64,000 bases of DNA, from positions 87,344-151,343 of the forward strand of contig NZ_JABAFY010000001.1 of the NCBI RefSeq assembly GCF_012843875.1, written 5' to 3'. Of the stretch, positions 8,536 to 20,920 are shown one piece after another (positions within the stretch are counted from its first letter, which is position 1; each line of letters opens with the position of its first letter). Source of the stretch: Desulfovibrio piger. Lineage in GTDB: Bacteria > Desulfobacterota > Desulfovibrionia > Desulfovibrionales > Desulfovibrionaceae. Both the position numbers and the translations under genes were made by a program. Below the pieces are notes generated by a model. It was not told the DNA's origin, did no database searches, and was given only the letters and a program-made list of their open reading frames with translations.

Positions 8536-11355
8536 ATGAGCGACTATAAAAAAACCCTGAATTTGCCCAAGACCGCCTTCCCCATGAAGGCCAATCTTGC
8601 CCAGCGCGAGCCCCAGCAGCTCAAGCAGTGGGAAGAAACCAAAGCCTGTGAAGCCATGATCGAGAACTGCACCGACAAGGGTGCGTTCGTCCTGCATGAC
8701 GGCCCGCCGTATGCCAACGGTCATATCCACATGGGCACGGCCCTGAACAAGATCCTGAAGGATATCGTGGTCAAGTCGCGCAACATGCAGGGCTATCGCG
8801 CCCACTATGTGCCCGGCTGGGACTGCCACGGCCTGCCCATCGAGCACAAGGTGGAACAGGAACTGAAGGAAAAGAAAAAGACCCTGCCCGCCCACGTGGT
8901 GCGCAAGATGTGCCGCGACTACGCCGGCAAGTGGATCGACATCCAGCGCAAGGAGTTCAAGCGCCTGGGCGTGCTGGGCAACTGGGACGATCCCTACAAG
9001 AGCATGAACCCCGCCTATGAGGCCGCCACGGCCCACGAACTGGCCAAGTTCGTGGACAAGGGCGGTGTGGTGCGCGCTAAGAAGCCCATCTACTGGTGCT
9101 GCTCCTGCCATACGGCCCTGGCCGAAGCCGAAGTGGAATACGGCGACCATACCTCGCCCTCCATCTTCGTGCGCTTCGCCCTCAACGACGCCGCCCTGGC
9201 CCAGCGCATCCCCGGCGCCGATCCGTCCCGCGCCTATGTGGTCATCTGGACCACCACGCCCTGGACCCTGCCGGACAACATGGCCGTCTGCCTGCATCCC
9301 GAGTTCACCTACGTGCTGGTGGAGACCGGCGGCTGCCAGTACCTGCTGGCCGAAGAGCTGCTGGAAGGCTGCGCCAAGTCCTTCGGCTGGGAAGACGTGA
9401 CCGTGGTGGGCCGCGCCACCGGTCAGGAGCTGGAAGGCCTCATCGCCCGTCATCCCTTCTATGACCGCCAGTCCCCCCTGATCCTGGGCCGCCACGTGAC
9501 CCTGGATGCCGGTACCGGCTGCGTCCACACCGCTCCCGGCCACGGCCGCGAGGACTACGAAGTGGGCCTGGCCTACAAGCTGGACGTCTACTCGCCCCTG
9601 GACGATGCGGGCCGCTTCCTGCCGTCCGTGGAATTTTTCGCCGGTCTCAACGTCTTTGAAGCCAACCCCAAGGTCATCGAAAAGCTGACCGAAGTGGGCG
9701 CCCTGCTCAAGACCGCCAAGATCAGCCACTCCTACCCGCACTGCTGGCGCTGCAAGCAGCCGGTCATCTTCCGTGCCACCACCCAGTGGTTCATCAGCAT
9801 GGAAAAGAACGACCTGCGCAAGAAGGCCCTCAACGCCATCGACACCAAGGTGCAGTGGATCCCCGCCTGGGGCCGCGACCGCATCTACAACATGATCGAG
9901 TCCCGTCCCGACTGGTGCATCTCGCGCCAGCGTCAGTGGGGCGTGCCCATCATGGCCCTGCTCTGCAAGGACTGCGGCGAAGCCTGGAACGACGCCAAGT
10001 GGATGCACGAGATGGCCGACCGCTTCGCCAAGCACCCCACGGGCTGCGACTACTGGTATGAAGCGCCCCTGGAAGAGATCGTGCCCGAAGGCCTCAAGTG
10101 CCCCCACTGCGGCGGCCAGCACTGGGAAAAGGAAGACGACATCCTCGACGTGTGGTTCGACTCCGGTACCAGCTTCGCCGCCGTGCTGGAGAGCCGCCCC
10201 GAGCTCTCCGCGCCTGCCGACCTGTATCTGGAAGGCTCGGACCAGCACCGCGGCTGGTTCCACAGTTCCCTGCTGGTGGCCGAAGGCACCCGTAACGATC
10301 CGCCCTACAAGGCCGTGCTGACCCACGGCTATGTGGTGGACGGCGACGGCCGCAAGATGTCCAAGTCCATCGGCAACGTTATCGCCCCGCAGGAACTCAT
10401 CGACAAGTACGGCGCCGAGATCGTGCGCCTGTGGGTCTCCTCGGTGGAATACCGCGAAGACATCCGCATCTCGGAACAGATCCTGGGCCGACTGGTGGAT
10501 GCCTACCGCCGTATCCGCAACACCTGCCGCTTCATCCTGGGCACCATCAACGACCTGACCCGCGCCGACCTGCTGCCCCTGGACCAGCTGCTGCCTCTGG
10601 ACCGCTACGCGCTCCATGCCGCCGCCCAGGTGCATGACCGCGTGCAGGATGCCTACATGACCTACGACTTCCACAAGGTCTACCACACCCTGCACAACTA
10701 TTGCGTGACCGACCTCTCGGCCGTGTATCTGGACATCCTCAAGGACCGTCTGTATTCCTCCGCTCCCGCCAGCAAGGAACGCCGCTCGGCCCAGACCGCC
10801 CTATACCACCTGCTCTGCATGCTGGTGCGCGACATGGCCCCGGTGCTGTCCTTCACCGCCGAAGAGATCTTCCACCACCTGCCCAACGACCTGCGCGACG
10901 ACGTGCCCACCGTCTTTGCCCTGCCGCCCGTGGACAGCAAGCCCTATCTGCTGGAAGACGGCGTGCGCGACGACTGGAACGTGCTGCTGGCCGTGCGCGG
11001 CGCCGTGACCCGCGCCATCGAGCCCCTGCGTCGCGACAGCGTGGTGGGCCATTCGCTGGATACCAGCGTGACCCTTTATGTGGCCGACGAACTGCGTGAA
11101 CGCTTGGAAGGCCTGCACACCGACCTGCGCGCCTTCTTCATCGTCTCGCAGCTGCATCTGGCGCCCCTGGCCGAAGCTCCGGCCGACGCCGTGCAGGACG
11201 CCGAAGTGGCCGGTCTGGCCGTGGGCGTGGCCAAGGCCGCCGGTGAAAAGTGCGAACGCTGCTGGATCTACAGCACCGAACTGGGCAGCGATCCCACGCA
11301 CCCCACCCTCTGCCCCCGCTGTGCCAAGGTCATGGCGGAACTGCCTGAGGCGTAA
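8536..11355 (+). CDS. ileS: isoleucyl-tRNA synthetase
   Basis: IleRS charges tRNA-Ile with isoleucine and edits valine. The 939-aa length is that of bacterial IleRS. Motifs in order: the class [11 protein letters not shown] (HIGH-type) near residue 57, an editing (CP1) domain with the [10 protein letters not shown] segment, the KMSKS loop in [10 protein letters not shown] near residue 610, and a C-terminal zinc ribbon CERCW...CPRC. A GAGGAG ribosome binding site precedes the ATG. The last base of the stop is shared with the lspA start, so ileS-lspA form an operon. Confidence 0.97.
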   Translation: MSDYKKTLNLPKTAFPMKANLAQREPQQLKQWEETKACEAMIENCTDKGAFVLHDGPPYANGHIHMGTALNKILKDIVVKSRNMQGYRAHYVPGWDCHGLPIEHKVEQELKEKKKTLPAHVVRKMCRDYAGKWIDIQRKEFKRLGVLGNWDDPYKSMNPAYEAATAHELAKFVDKGGVVRAKKPIYWCCSCHTALAEAEVEYGDHTSPSIFVRFALNDAALAQRIPGADPSRAYVVIWTTTPWTLPDNMAVCLHPEFTYVLVETGGCQYLLAEELLEGCAKSFGWEDVTVVGRATGQELEGLIARHPFYDRQSPLILGRHVTLDAGTGCVHTAPGHGREDYEVGLAYKLDVYSPLDDAGRFLPSVEFFAGLNVFEANPKVIEKLTEVGALLKTAKISHSYPHCWRCKQPVIFRATTQWFISMEKNDLRKKALNAIDTKVQWIPAWGRDRIYNMIESRPDWCISRQRQWGVPIMALLCKDCGEAWNDAKWMHEMADRFAKHPTGCDYWYEAPLEEIVPEGLKCPHCGGQHWEKEDDILDVWFDSGTSFAAVLESRPELSAPADLYLEGSDQHRGWFHSSLLVAEGTRNDPPYKAVLTHGYVVDGDGRKMSKSIGNVIAPQELIDKYGAEIVRLWVSSVEYREDIRISEQILGRLVDAYRRIRNTCRFILGTINDLTRADLLPLDQLLPLDRYALHAAAQVHDRVQDAYMTYDFHKVYHTLHNYCVTDLSAVYLDILKDRLYSSAPASKERRSAQTALYHLLCMLVRDMAPVLSFTAEEIFHHLPNDLRDDVPTVFALPPVDSKPYLLEDGVRDDWNVLLAVRGAVTRAIEPLRRDSVVGHSLDTSVTLYVADELRERLEGLHTDLRAFFIVSQLHLAPLAEAPADAVQDAEVAGLAVGVAKAAGEKCERCWIYSTELGSDPTHPTLCPRCAKVMAELPEA

Positions 11356-11855
11356 TGCGCAAATATACGATCCTGGGCGGCTACGGCCTGCTGGCGCTGG
11401 TCCTTGACCAGCTGACCAAGTGGTGGGCCGTGGCCGCCATCGATCCCCTGCAGCCCGTGACGGTCATCCCCGGCCTGCTGGATCTGGTGCTGGTCCACAA
11501 CCGGGGCGCTGCCTTCGGCTTTTTGAACCGTTCCGACATCCAGTGGCAGTTCTGGCTGTTCCTGGGCGCGACCGTGGTGGCCGCCGTGGCCATCGTGGCC
11601 CTGCTGCGCAGCTCCCGCTTCAATGCCTGGCTCAGTGCCGGGCTGGGGCTGGTGCTGGGGGGCGCACTGGGCAATCTGGTGGACCGCATCCGCTTTCGGG
11701 CGGTCATCGACTTTGTGGATGTCTATGTGGGGCAGTGGCACTGGCCCGCCTTCAACGTGGCGGACATGGCCATCTGCGTCGGTGCCTTCCTGGCCTGCAT
11801 CGTCATCTGGCGCACCCCGGAAGCCCCGGAAAAGAGCAAGGAGAAAAAATCATGA
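11355..11855 (+). CDS. lspA: lipoprotein signal peptidase (signal peptidase II)
   Basis: LspA cleaves the signal peptide of diacylglyceryl-modified prolipoproteins in the inner membrane. The 166-aa protein has four hydrophobic segments and the family motifs DQLTKWW, VHNRGAAFGF, GNLVDRIRF (first catalytic Asp) and FNVADMAICVG (second catalytic Asp). It overlaps ileS by one base and the next gene by four (ATGA). A CpoB-like lipoprotein gene, a possible substrate, is two genes downstream. Confidence 0.95.
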   Translation: MRKYTILGGYGLLALVLDQLTKWWAVAAIDPLQPVTVIPGLLDLVLVHNRGAAFGFLNRSDIQWQFWLFLGATVVAAVAIVALLRSSRFNAWLSAGLGLVLGGALGNLVDRIRFRAVIDFVDVYVGQWHWPAFNVADMAICVGAFLACIVIWRTPEAPEKSKEKKS

Positions 11856-12052
11856 CCTTTGCCTGGTGGCACGTCCTGGTGGCCCTGATCCCCATCCTGC
11901 CCAACCTCTGGAGCATCTGGCATATCTGGAACCACCGCTTCTCATCCTTCCAGCAAAAGGCCATCTGGCTGGTCATCGCTGTTTTCCTGCCTGTGCTGGG
12001 GGGCCTGATCTATATTTTCGCCGGTCGCAAGCACGCCGGTGAAAAACTTTAA
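11852..12052 (+). CDS. small two-span membrane protein (PLDc_N-like)
   Basis: A 66-aa protein starts at the ATG overlapping the lspA stop. It has two hydrophobic spans: WWHVLVALIPILPNLWSIW and AIWLVIAVFLPVLGGLIYIF. The pattern W-x(n)-K-xx-W-xx-x-x-x-P-xx-G-xx-Y-x-x-x-GR is that of the phospholipase-D N-terminal (PLDc_N) membrane domain, which also occurs alone. Its role is unknown. Position between lspA and a lipoprotein gene suggests an envelope function, but this is inference. Confidence 0.75.
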   Translation: MTFAWWHVLVALIPILPNLWSIWHIWNHRFSSFQQKAIWLVIAVFLPVLGGLIYIFAGRKHAGEKL

Positions 12053-12071
12053 AACGGGAGACCAAGACTCT

Positions 12072-13046
12072 ATGAACAGCAAACGTCTTCTTCCTCTGTG
12101 TGGCCTGATCTGCGCCACCGCCATGCTGGGCGCTTGCGTGGGTCAGGGCAGCAGCAACGCTGCCAACGAAAGCATGTATCTTGAGCAGCGCGTGCAGGAA
12201 CACGATACCCTGCTGCGCCAGATGCAGCCTGCCCAGGCCGAAGTCTGGAACCAGGTGCAGGCCATGCGCCAGGAACTGAACACCCTCAAGGGCCTGGTGG
12301 ACGACCTGAAGAACGTGGGCGGTGCCGCTGCCCTGGCTGAACGCGTGCGTGCCCATGATGCCGCCCTGCGCCAGGTGGAGACCAGCATGGCCCTCAACCT
12401 CAACCTGGGCGAGCCCATGGCCGCCGGTGGCGCCGCTCCGGCCCATGCCGCCGCGCCCCAGGCCAATGCGCCCCTGTTCCAGCCCCAGCAGAACCCCTAT
12501 GCCGCGCCCGCCGCTGGTGCCGCTGCCGGTGCAGCAGCCGGTGCCGCCGCCGGTCTGGCTACCGGCCCTTACGGTGATGCCGCCGCTGCTCCTGCCGCCG
12601 CTCCGGCCGCTGCGGGCAGCACCTGGGGCCAGCCCACGCCCCAGCCCGAAGCCAAGCCCGCTGCGAAGAAGGACATCTCGCTGGCCCTGTATGACGCCGG
12701 CCTCAATGCCTTCCAGGCCCGCAAGTACGATGAGGCCCAGCGTTCTTTCGCCGACTTCATGAAGAACTATCCCACGCACAGCATGGCTCCCGACGCGCAG
12801 TACTATCTGGCCGAGTGCTACTTCCAGCGCAACCAGTTCCCTGACGCCGCCCTGGCCTACGACACGGTCATCACCAAGTTCTCCAAGAGCAACCGTACTC
12901 CGGGCGCTTACCTGAAGCAGGGCATCTGCTTCAGCAAGATGAACCAGAAGGCCGCCGCCAAGGCCCGCATGAACGAGCTCATCAAGAAGTACCCCAACTC
13001 GCCCGAAGCGGCCCGTGCCAAGAACTTCCTCAAGACCAACAAGTAA
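12072..13046 (+). CDS. CpoB/YbgF-like TPR envelope lipoprotein
   Basis: The 324-aa product starts at the ATG after ACGGGAGACC, which gives a lipoprotein signal peptide ending in the lipobox LGAC (Cys about residue 21). Residues about 35-110 are a predicted coiled coil (EQRVQEHDTLLRQMQ and repeated EL/DDLKN heptads). An Ala/Pro-rich linker follows to about residue 205, then C-terminal TPR-like repeats with the YbgF pattern YDAGLNAFQARKYDEAQRSF and YYLAECYFQRNQFPDAALAY. CpoB works with Tol-Pal to coordinate peptidoglycan synthesis and outer membrane constriction. A lipid anchor is not typical of E. coli CpoB. tol-pal genes are not in the window. Confidence 0.82.
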   Translation: MNSKRLLPLCGLICATAMLGACVGQGSSNAANESMYLEQRVQEHDTLLRQMQPAQAEVWNQVQAMRQELNTLKGLVDDLKNVGGAAALAERVRAHDAALRQVETSMALNLNLGEPMAAGGAAPAHAAAPQANAPLFQPQQNPYAAPAAGAAAGAAAGAAAGLATGPYGDAAAAPAAAPAAAGSTWGQPTPQPEAKPAAKKDISLALYDAGLNAFQARKYDEAQRSFADFMKNYPTHSMAPDAQYYLAECYFQRNQFPDAALAYDTVITKFSKSNRTPGAYLKQGICFSKMNQKAAAKARMNELIKKYPNSPEAARAKNFLKTNK

Positions 13047-13067
13047 GGCACGCGCCTGACAGATATG

Positions 13068-13100
13068 AAAAAGCCGGTGGCCAAAGCCACCGGCTTTTTT
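13068..13100 (+). terminator. rho-independent terminator after the CpoB-like gene
   Basis: AAAGCCGGTGGC pairs with GCCACCGGCTTT around a CAAA loop, followed by a run of T. It lies about 20 bases past the stop. Confidence 0.9.
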
Positions 13101-13268
13101 TATGTCCGCCGTCCGGGGAAGCTTGCGAACGGTCGACCGCTCCGCTGCGGCTCTTCCGTCCGGGCAGGGATGCGGACAGGCCATCGTGCCCCGCCGCCCC
13201 TCTCGCAGAGCCCGCGGGCAACTGCCCTGGCCGGGATGACATAGAGTATCCCGGCCCCCAAAAGACGA

Positions 13269-13290
13269 AGGGCCCCGTTGCCGGGGCCCT
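13269..13290 (-). terminator. hairpin downstream of the reverse-strand 13.4-kb gene
   Basis: AGGGCCCC and GGGGCCCT form a perfect 8-bp stem. Read on the minus strand, it is followed by a T-rich TTCGTCTTTT, consistent with termination of the gene at 13370-13714. Confidence 0.5.
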
Positions 13291-13369
13291 GTCTGGTGCG
13301 TTTGGTGTGGAGGTTTATGGGTTTGAGGAGGGAATGAAGAAGAAAGGTTCGTTATGACGTCAAAGCTGT

Positions 13370-13714
13370 CTACTGGCCCAGTTCGTGGCGCAGCCAGCTC
13401 TTGATGGCGGGGGTGGGTTCGCTGATGCCGCGCCACTTGCCGTGCACGGATTCGTATTCGGACAGCAGGTGGTGGGGAAGCGGCATGGTGAACAGGTCTT
13501 CAGCGTTTTCGGAGTTGCGGCGCACCAGGCGGATGACGGGTTCCTTGCCCCAGCTGTCCACCACGAAGTAGTGGGACACATCTTCCTTGGAGCGCACGGG
13601 CGGATATTCGGAGTGCCAGTCGTTGTTGCCCCATTCGAGGTACATGGTCACGGCGTGTTCAGGGCTCAGGTTCCAGGAAATATCATAAAGAGCATAATCT
13701 TGCAGGCGGTTCAT
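13370..13714 (-). CDS. conserved-looking hypothetical protein, 114 aa
   Basis: I do not recognise a characterised family. The soluble acidic protein starts MNRLQDYALYDISWNLSPEH and is rich in aromatic residues (Trp at several positions). There is no signal peptide or membrane span. I chose the internal ATG at 13714 over the one at 13726 because GGAGGAG lies five bases before it. It is a monocistronic reverse-strand gene with an AT-rich promoter region on one side and a hairpin on the other. It is likely a real gene of unknown role, possibly specific to sulfate reducers. Confidence 0.7.
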   Translation of the reverse strand: MNRLQDYALYDISWNLSPEHAVTMYLEWGNNDWHSEYPPVRSKEDVSHYFVVDSWGKEPVIRLVRRNSENAEDLFTMPLPHHLLSEYESVHGKWRGISEPTPAIKSWLRHELGQ

Positions 13715-13943
13715 ATACTCCTCCATGTGCTTTTTTGAATAGTAATGATTCTTAATTAAAAAATCAATACCTAGCGCAAAAATAAGTAATATTTTTTATT
13801 CTCAAATCATTCCAGCGTATTATAAGATGAAGATTGGCACAAAAAGCTGTTTTCCGCGCCGTCCGCCCTTTATCCACGGGCTTGGGCCGTGTATGCTTGC
13901 TCCTGCGCCGGACCGATCCGGCACCGCAGACAAAGGAGTCAGT

Positions 13944-14312
13944 ATGGACGTCAACAAGGTTTTGCAGGAACTCAAGGCCCGCCCCGGCTTCACCGACCAT
14001 GTGGGCATGATGCTGGTACACAATGGCGTTGTCCGCGGCTGGTCGCGCAAGGATCATGCGCCGGTCAGCTCCATCACCGTCAGCCATGACCAGGCCAAGA
14101 TGGACGCCATTTGTCATGAGATGGAGCAGCGCCCCGGCATCTTCGCCATCGTGGCCCAGGCCAATGGAGGGGAATTGCAGCCCGGTGACGACCTGCTCCT
14201 GCTGGTGGTGGCCGGTGACATCCGCGAGAACGTCAAAGCCACCTTTGCCGAGCTGCTGGACCGCATCAAGTCCGAAGCCGTCATCAAACAGGAACACGGC
14301 CCGGAAGCCTAG
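13944..14312 (+). CDS. MoaE-like molybdopterin synthase large-subunit homologue
   Basis: The 122-aa protein resembles MoaE, the catalytic half of molybdopterin synthase, which puts dithiolene sulfurs into precursor Z. It has family-like stretches GVVRGWSRKDHAPV, VAQANGGELQPGDDLLLLVVAG and a C-terminal helix ending IKSEAVIKQE, corresponding to the KxxxPIWKxE end of MoaE. It is shorter than typical MoaE (about 140-150 aa), and the usual HR-xx-AF motif is degenerate (DIRENVKATF). It stands alone, without moaD. It may be a functional divergent MoaE or a MoaE-derived protein. The ATG at 13944 follows AAAGGAG. Confidence 0.65.
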   Translation: MDVNKVLQELKARPGFTDHVGMMLVHNGVVRGWSRKDHAPVSSITVSHDQAKMDAICHEMEQRPGIFAIVAQANGGELQPGDDLLLLVVAGDIRENVKATFAELLDRIKSEAVIKQEHGPEA

Positions 14313-14897
14313 ACCGGTGCCGTTCAGGGAGGAGCCCTCTGCCCTGCTGCCGCATCCGCACGGAACCGCGGCCGCCCTTGCCCGCAAGGACGATGGTGAC
14401 AGCGGCAGAAGCTTCGGATGCCCGTGGCTGCCCGTATCGCCCGCAGTTTCCTGCCTCAACAGGCAGGGCCTGCGGGCAAGCTTCTTTAAAGAAGAGGCCC
14501 CTGTTTTAACGGGGAAGCCCCTCCCTCCTGCTCTTCCCTTCCCCTTGGCCTTCCCCTTGATCTTCCCCGGCCCGGCTCTTCCCGCAGGCAGGCAAGTCCG
14601 GCCCTGCCCAATGAAGATCCCGCTCCCGCTGGGCAGCCTGCTGCAGCTTTTCCCCACAGCCCTCCCCCGCCCCAGCTGGTCGCCAGACGCGCTTTCTCCT
14701 GTCCGTGAGGGCATTTTTCCCCCTCGGTGCATTGCCAAAGCCGTGTTTTGACCTTACTTCTACGGCATGCGCGACCGTTTGTGACGCCCGGCCCCCGGTG
14801 CCGGGCCCTTTCACGCACGGCCCGTCCGTTTTTTTCAGGATGCACACGGTCGCGCGCCTGCCCCGGGGCAGGCCATCCCGCCAAACGAGGAGAACGC
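14313..14897 (+). other. 585-bp intergenic region before secA
   Basis: No supported gene. The sequence is pyrimidine-rich in the middle and contains short palindromes (for example CTTCTTTAAAGAAG near 14480). The secA promoter is presumably in the last 200 bases, but I cannot assign boxes. Reading frames across it have no family resemblance. Confidence 0.4.
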
Positions 14898-17489
<2,592 letters not shown>

Positions 17490-18023
17490 CCGCTCCTGAC
17501 CATCACTGACGAAAAAAGCGGGACCCTCTCAAGAGGGCCCCGCTTTTTTGCATCCGCCGACAGTGGAAGATGTGCGGCAGACAGATACGGACAGAATAAC
17601 CAGAGGCACGGGAACGGGAAGGGCACAGCATGGCCGCGCAGGACGCTCCCGCCATGAAGACGCTACCCACCGGCCCCGTTGCACATACGGGCCGCATGAG
17701 GCTCACGGAAAGAGGGGTGAGCCTCCTCAAGCCCCCCTTTTCCCCGGGCCTTTCAACGCAACTCTCCGTTGTATTCCAATGAAATAAAGGATGCCAGCAC
17801 ACATCCCCAAAGAAGGATGCCCGCCGCATGAGCCAGCGCCCATCTGAAAAAGCGCGCTGGGGAAAGGATGGGGCTTGGGGAAAGGGAAAAAACTCGCGCG
17901 AGCAGCGAGCGAAGGCAGCCGCAGGCCGTGCCCGTTAACGACGAAGGAGCGTTACGGGCATCGACAGCGGAGATGAGAGGTTTCCCTTCCCCCACAAGCA
18001 AACTGCGGACAGGTCGCCACGCC
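17490..18023. other. 534-bp convergent intergenic region
   Basis: It contains the secA terminator and no supported gene. Small frames on both strands are low-complexity or codon-poor. The region between secA (+) and the PHP gene (-) looks non-coding. Confidence 0.4.
17511..17550 (+). terminator. rho-independent terminator after secA
   Basis: AAAAAAGCGGG...CCCTCTCAAGAGGG...CCCGCTTTTTT forms a long stem with flanking A and T runs, about 25 bases past the secA stop. It can act in both directions. Confidence 0.88.
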
Positions 18024-18884
18024 CTAGCAGGGCAGGCCGCGCCGGGCGCGCATCTCGCGCAGCTCTTCCAGCACGCTGTAGGGCACGCGCAGGGAGCCGT
18101 AGCCCTTGCCCAGACGGATACGGGGCTTGTTGGTACCGTGATAGTCCGAGCCGCCGCTGACGCCCAGGCCGTAATGGCGGGCCAGCTCCAGGCAGCGCCG
18201 GGAAGCGGCCTCGGAATGTTCGCTGTGATAGGCCTCGATGGCCGTGAGCCCGCAGGGCAGGAGGCGTTCGATGAAGGCTTCCAGCCAGCCCTCGGGCAGC
18301 TTTTGCAGCATAGGGTGGGCCAGGCAGACCGTGGCCCCCAGAGAAGAGAGGACTTCCACGGCCTCTTCGGGCTGCAGGACCTCCTTGGGCAGATAGGCGC
18401 GGCCGTAATAGCCCAAATATTCCTTGAAGGCCTCGCTGACGTCCTTCACATAGCCCTTGCGGACCAGCACGGCAGCGATGTGCGGGCGCCCCACGCTCTC
18501 ACCGCGGGCCTCGTGCAGCACTTCGTCGAGCTCGATCTCCACGCCCAGGCCCTGGAGCTTTTCCACGATGCGGACGTTGCGCTCGCTGCGTTTGCGGCGC
18601 AGATACTGGAGCCTGTCCTGCAGGGGAGCCAGATCCCGGGGCAGCCACAGGCCGAGCATATGCATCTCGCCCAGCTCCGTACTGGTCGACAGTTCGCATC
18701 CACGCACGAATTCCAGCCCCAGGTCACGGGCTGCCGCCTCGGCTTCGTCCAGGCCGGAGACCGTATCGTGATCGGTCACCGCCACCGCCGCCAGCCCCTG
18801 GATCTGGGCATTACGCACGAGCTGCCCGGGGCTGTCCGTTCCGTCAGAGGCCTGTGAATGCGTATGTAAATCAATGAATTGCAT
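18024..18884 (-). CDS. PHP-domain phosphoesterase (RNase AM/TrpH-YciV type)
   Basis: The 286-aa protein has the PHP metal-binding layout: HTH (His7, His9) with Asp14 in DLHTHSQASDGTD, TDHDT (residues 37-41), RGCELST (Glu) and later CLAHP and SGGSDYHG motifs. This single-domain architecture matches the TrpH/YciV group; characterised members hydrolyse 3',5'-bisphosphonucleotides or trim RNA 5' ends. It is transcribed alone on the minus strand. The family call is firm; the substrate is inferred. Confidence 0.88.
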   Translation of the reverse strand: MQFIDLHTHSQASDGTDSPGQLVRNAQIQGLAAVAVTDHDTVSGLDEAEAAARDLGLEFVRGCELSTSTELGEMHMLGLWLPRDLAPLQDRLQYLRRKRSERNVRIVEKLQGLGVEIELDEVLHEARGESVGRPHIAAVLVRKGYVKDVSEAFKEYLGYYGRAYLPKEVLQPEEAVEVLSSLGATVCLAHPMLQKLPEGWLEAFIERLLPCGLTAIEAYHSEHSEAASRRCLELARHYGLGVSGGSDYHGTNKPRIRLGKGYGSLRVPYSVLEELREMRARRGLPC

Positions 18885-19104
18885 GCTTTCATCCCTGACA
18901 GTTATCTTTTTCTTTTCAAGTAAACTACGACTTTATGAAAAAAAAGCAAGCTGTGCACTCCCGTGGCAAGGTCCGCAGGGCCCGTCAGGTCACGCTTTCC
19001 CGCAGGTCGTCCCGGCAGCTTTGTCTTGAAGAACGGACGGCAAAAAGCTATGCTTTTGCCCTCGCAAAACAGGGGGCCGCTGCCCCCAAAGACAAGGAAA
19101 CATC

Positions 19105-19308
19105 ATGATGAACACACAGGAACTGCTGCAGATTCTGGCCTGCCCCCGCTGCATGGGCTCTCTGGAGCCCCTGCCCTCTGCCGAGCATCCCGAAGGCCTG
19201 GCCTGCCCGGCCTGCAACGTGGTCTATCCCGTGCGTGACGATATCCCCATCATGCTGGTGGACGCCGCTGTGGAGCGCGCCCGCTGGGATGAGGGACACA
19301 AAGGCTAG
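19105..19308 (+). CDS. Trm112-like zinc-ribbon protein
   Basis: A 67-aa protein with ILACPRCMGSL and GLACPACNVVYPVRDDIPIML, the four-Cys ribbon of the Trm112/UPF0434 family. Bacterial members are small partners or stabilisers of methyltransferases and other enzymes; no specific role is established. Two adjacent ATGs are possible (19105 and 19108); AAGGAAA upstream suits the first. The next gene starts 8 bases later. Confidence 0.85.
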   Translation: MMNTQELLQILACPRCMGSLEPLPSAEHPEGLACPACNVVYPVRDDIPIMLVDAAVERARWDEGHKG

Positions 19309-19316
19309 GGCCGTCC

Positions 19317-19898
19317 ATGCGTCTGCTCATCGCTTCCGACCTGCACGGCTCGCTGGACAGCCTGCGCTTCCTCTGTGATACGGCCCAACGCCTGTCGCCC
19401 GACATGCTGGTGCTGCTGGGCGACCTGGTCTACCACGGTCCGCGCAACCCCCTGCCCGGCGGCTATGACACCCGCTCCGTGCTGGAAGAACTGGACCGCC
19501 TGAACCATCTGCCCTGCCCGGTCACGGCCGTACGCGGCAACTGCGACGCCGAAGTGGACATCATGCTCACGCCCTTCGCCGTTTCGGAGAATGCCTGGAT
19601 AGAGGCCGACGCCCTGCGCATCTTCGCCAGCCACGGCCACCGTCTGCCGGAGAACCCGCCTCTGCCGGGTTTTGCCCCGGGCACGGTCATCCTGCGCGGC
19701 CATACCCACATCCCGCGCGGCGAGAGCCTGGACGGCCTGCACTTCTGGAACCCCGGCTCCCTCAGCCTGCCCAAGGGCGGATTCCCCCGCAGCTACGGCC
19801 TGTATGAGGACGGCTGCTTCCACGTCTACGACATGGAAGGCAAGGAACTGCTGCGCCACTGGCCCCGCCAGAACTGGCCCCATCAGGCGGGCCGATGA
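19317..19898 (+). CDS. YfcE-like metallophosphodiesterase
   Basis: The 193-aa protein is a calcineurin-fold phosphoesterase. It has the metal ligands in IASDLHGS, LLGDLVYHGPRNP, VRGNCD, ASHGH and GHTHIP, and the end motif NPGSLSLPKGG. This matches E. coli YfcE, a phosphodiesterase with unknown natural substrate. Its stop overlaps the maf start, and a Trm112-like gene precedes it, so the three are probably one transcript. Confidence 0.88.
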   Translation: MRLLIASDLHGSLDSLRFLCDTAQRLSPDMLVLLGDLVYHGPRNPLPGGYDTRSVLEELDRLNHLPCPVTAVRGNCDAEVDIMLTPFAVSENAWIEADALRIFASHGHRLPENPPLPGFAPGTVILRGHTHIPRGESLDGLHFWNPGSLSLPKGGFPRSYGLYEDGCFHVYDMEGKELLRHWPRQNWPHQAGR

Positions 19899-20527
19899 AC
19901 ACGGCCCCGCTCCAGCCCCTTTTCCTCCTGCGGCCCGGCATCCGGCTTGTGCTGGCTTCGGCCTCGCCGCGACGCCGCCAGTTCATGGATGAATGGGGCC
20001 TGCCCTATACCATCGTCCGTCCCACCGGGGTGGAACCGCGCCCCGAACACGGGGAAACGCCCGCCGCCTACGCCCTGCGTGCCGCTACGGCCAAAGCGCG
20101 GGCCGTGGCCGCCTCGGCGGATGCCGGGGCCGACGACCTGATCCTGGCCGCCGACACCGTGGTGGCCCTGGGCCACGACATCCTGGGCAAGCCCGCTGAC
20201 GATGCGGACGCCCTGGACATGCTGCGGCGCCTTTCCGGCCGCGAGCATGAGGTCATCACCGGCGTCTGCTGCCTTTTCCCCGACGGGAGCAGCGCGGGCT
20301 TTGCCGATACCAGCGCCGTCCGCTTCCATGCCTGGCCTGAAGACGTTCTCCGCGCCTATGTGCGCAGCGGCGAACCGGCCGACAAGGCCGGGGCCTACGC
20401 CATCCAGGGCCAGGGGGCCTTTCTGGTGGAAAGCGTGCACGGTTCCTGGTCCACGGTGGTGGGCCTGCCGGTGAGCCGTCTTGCCGCCCTCCTGCTGGAG
20501 GGAGGCTGGATGCGCCCCGTGGACTGA
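19895..20527 (+). CDS. maf: Maf-family nucleoside triphosphate pyrophosphatase
   Basis: The 210-aa protein has the Maf signatures LASASPRRRQFM (phosphate-binding), ILAADTVV and a REHEVITGVC segment. Maf proteins hydrolyse dTTP/UTP or modified NTPs to monophosphates, preventing misincorporation. The N-terminus is about ten residues longer than usual (MNTAPLQPLFLLRPG). It overlaps the YfcE-like gene by four bases (ATGA). Confidence 0.9.
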   Translation: MNTAPLQPLFLLRPGIRLVLASASPRRRQFMDEWGLPYTIVRPTGVEPRPEHGETPAAYALRAATAKARAVAASADAGADDLILAADTVVALGHDILGKPADDADALDMLRRLSGREHEVITGVCCLFPDGSSAGFADTSAVRFHAWPEDVLRAYVRSGEPADKAGAYAIQGQGAFLVESVHGSWSTVVGLPVSRLAALLLEGGWMRPVD

Positions 20528-20920
20528 TCCTTGCGCCATCTCCATCCTGCTTTTCAGGGCGGTCTCGTCATGAGGCCGCCCTTTTCATTTTCCGGCCGTG
20601 CTGCCGGTCATTTTCTCTGCCGCCATGCATTTTTTGCACAAAAAGCAGGCTCTCGTTCCGAATATGGAAAAATTTTAAAAAATTTCATAAAAAATCGTTC
20701 CAGATTGGGATTTTTTTCACTATTCAGCATTCCCATGCATACCGGTGCCTGCTGCCGTTTTGTTGCACTCTGTTTCAGCTCCTTGTCCCTTTTTTCTCCA
20801 CAATAACTGGTAGCACAAACAGTTTTCCGGCCCTTGACGCCCGTAAGAAATCACTTTACGCCGGTAGCATGGATGATTTTCCACTGTTGTTTGCAGTCTT
20901 AAGCTTATGGAGTTGCCATC
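20528..20920 (+). other. 393-bp AT-rich region upstream of the acs gene
   Basis: It contains the maf terminator, then an unusually A/T-rich stretch (about 20640-20820) for this genome, then TTGACG at about 20834. It most likely holds the promoter and leader of the acetyl-CoA synthetase gene. No gene is supported. Confidence 0.45.
20556..20585 (+). terminator. rho-independent terminator after maf
   Basis: AGGGCGG-T-CTC pairs with GAG-G-CCGCCCT around GTCAT, followed by TTTT. It sits about 30 bases past the maf stop. Confidence 0.75.

Larger units (their letters stand above)
13047..13369. other. 323-bp convergent intergenic region
   Basis: It lies between the CpoB-like gene (+) and a reverse-strand gene. 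It contains one terminator hairpin for each side and no supported gene. Confidence 0.5.
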
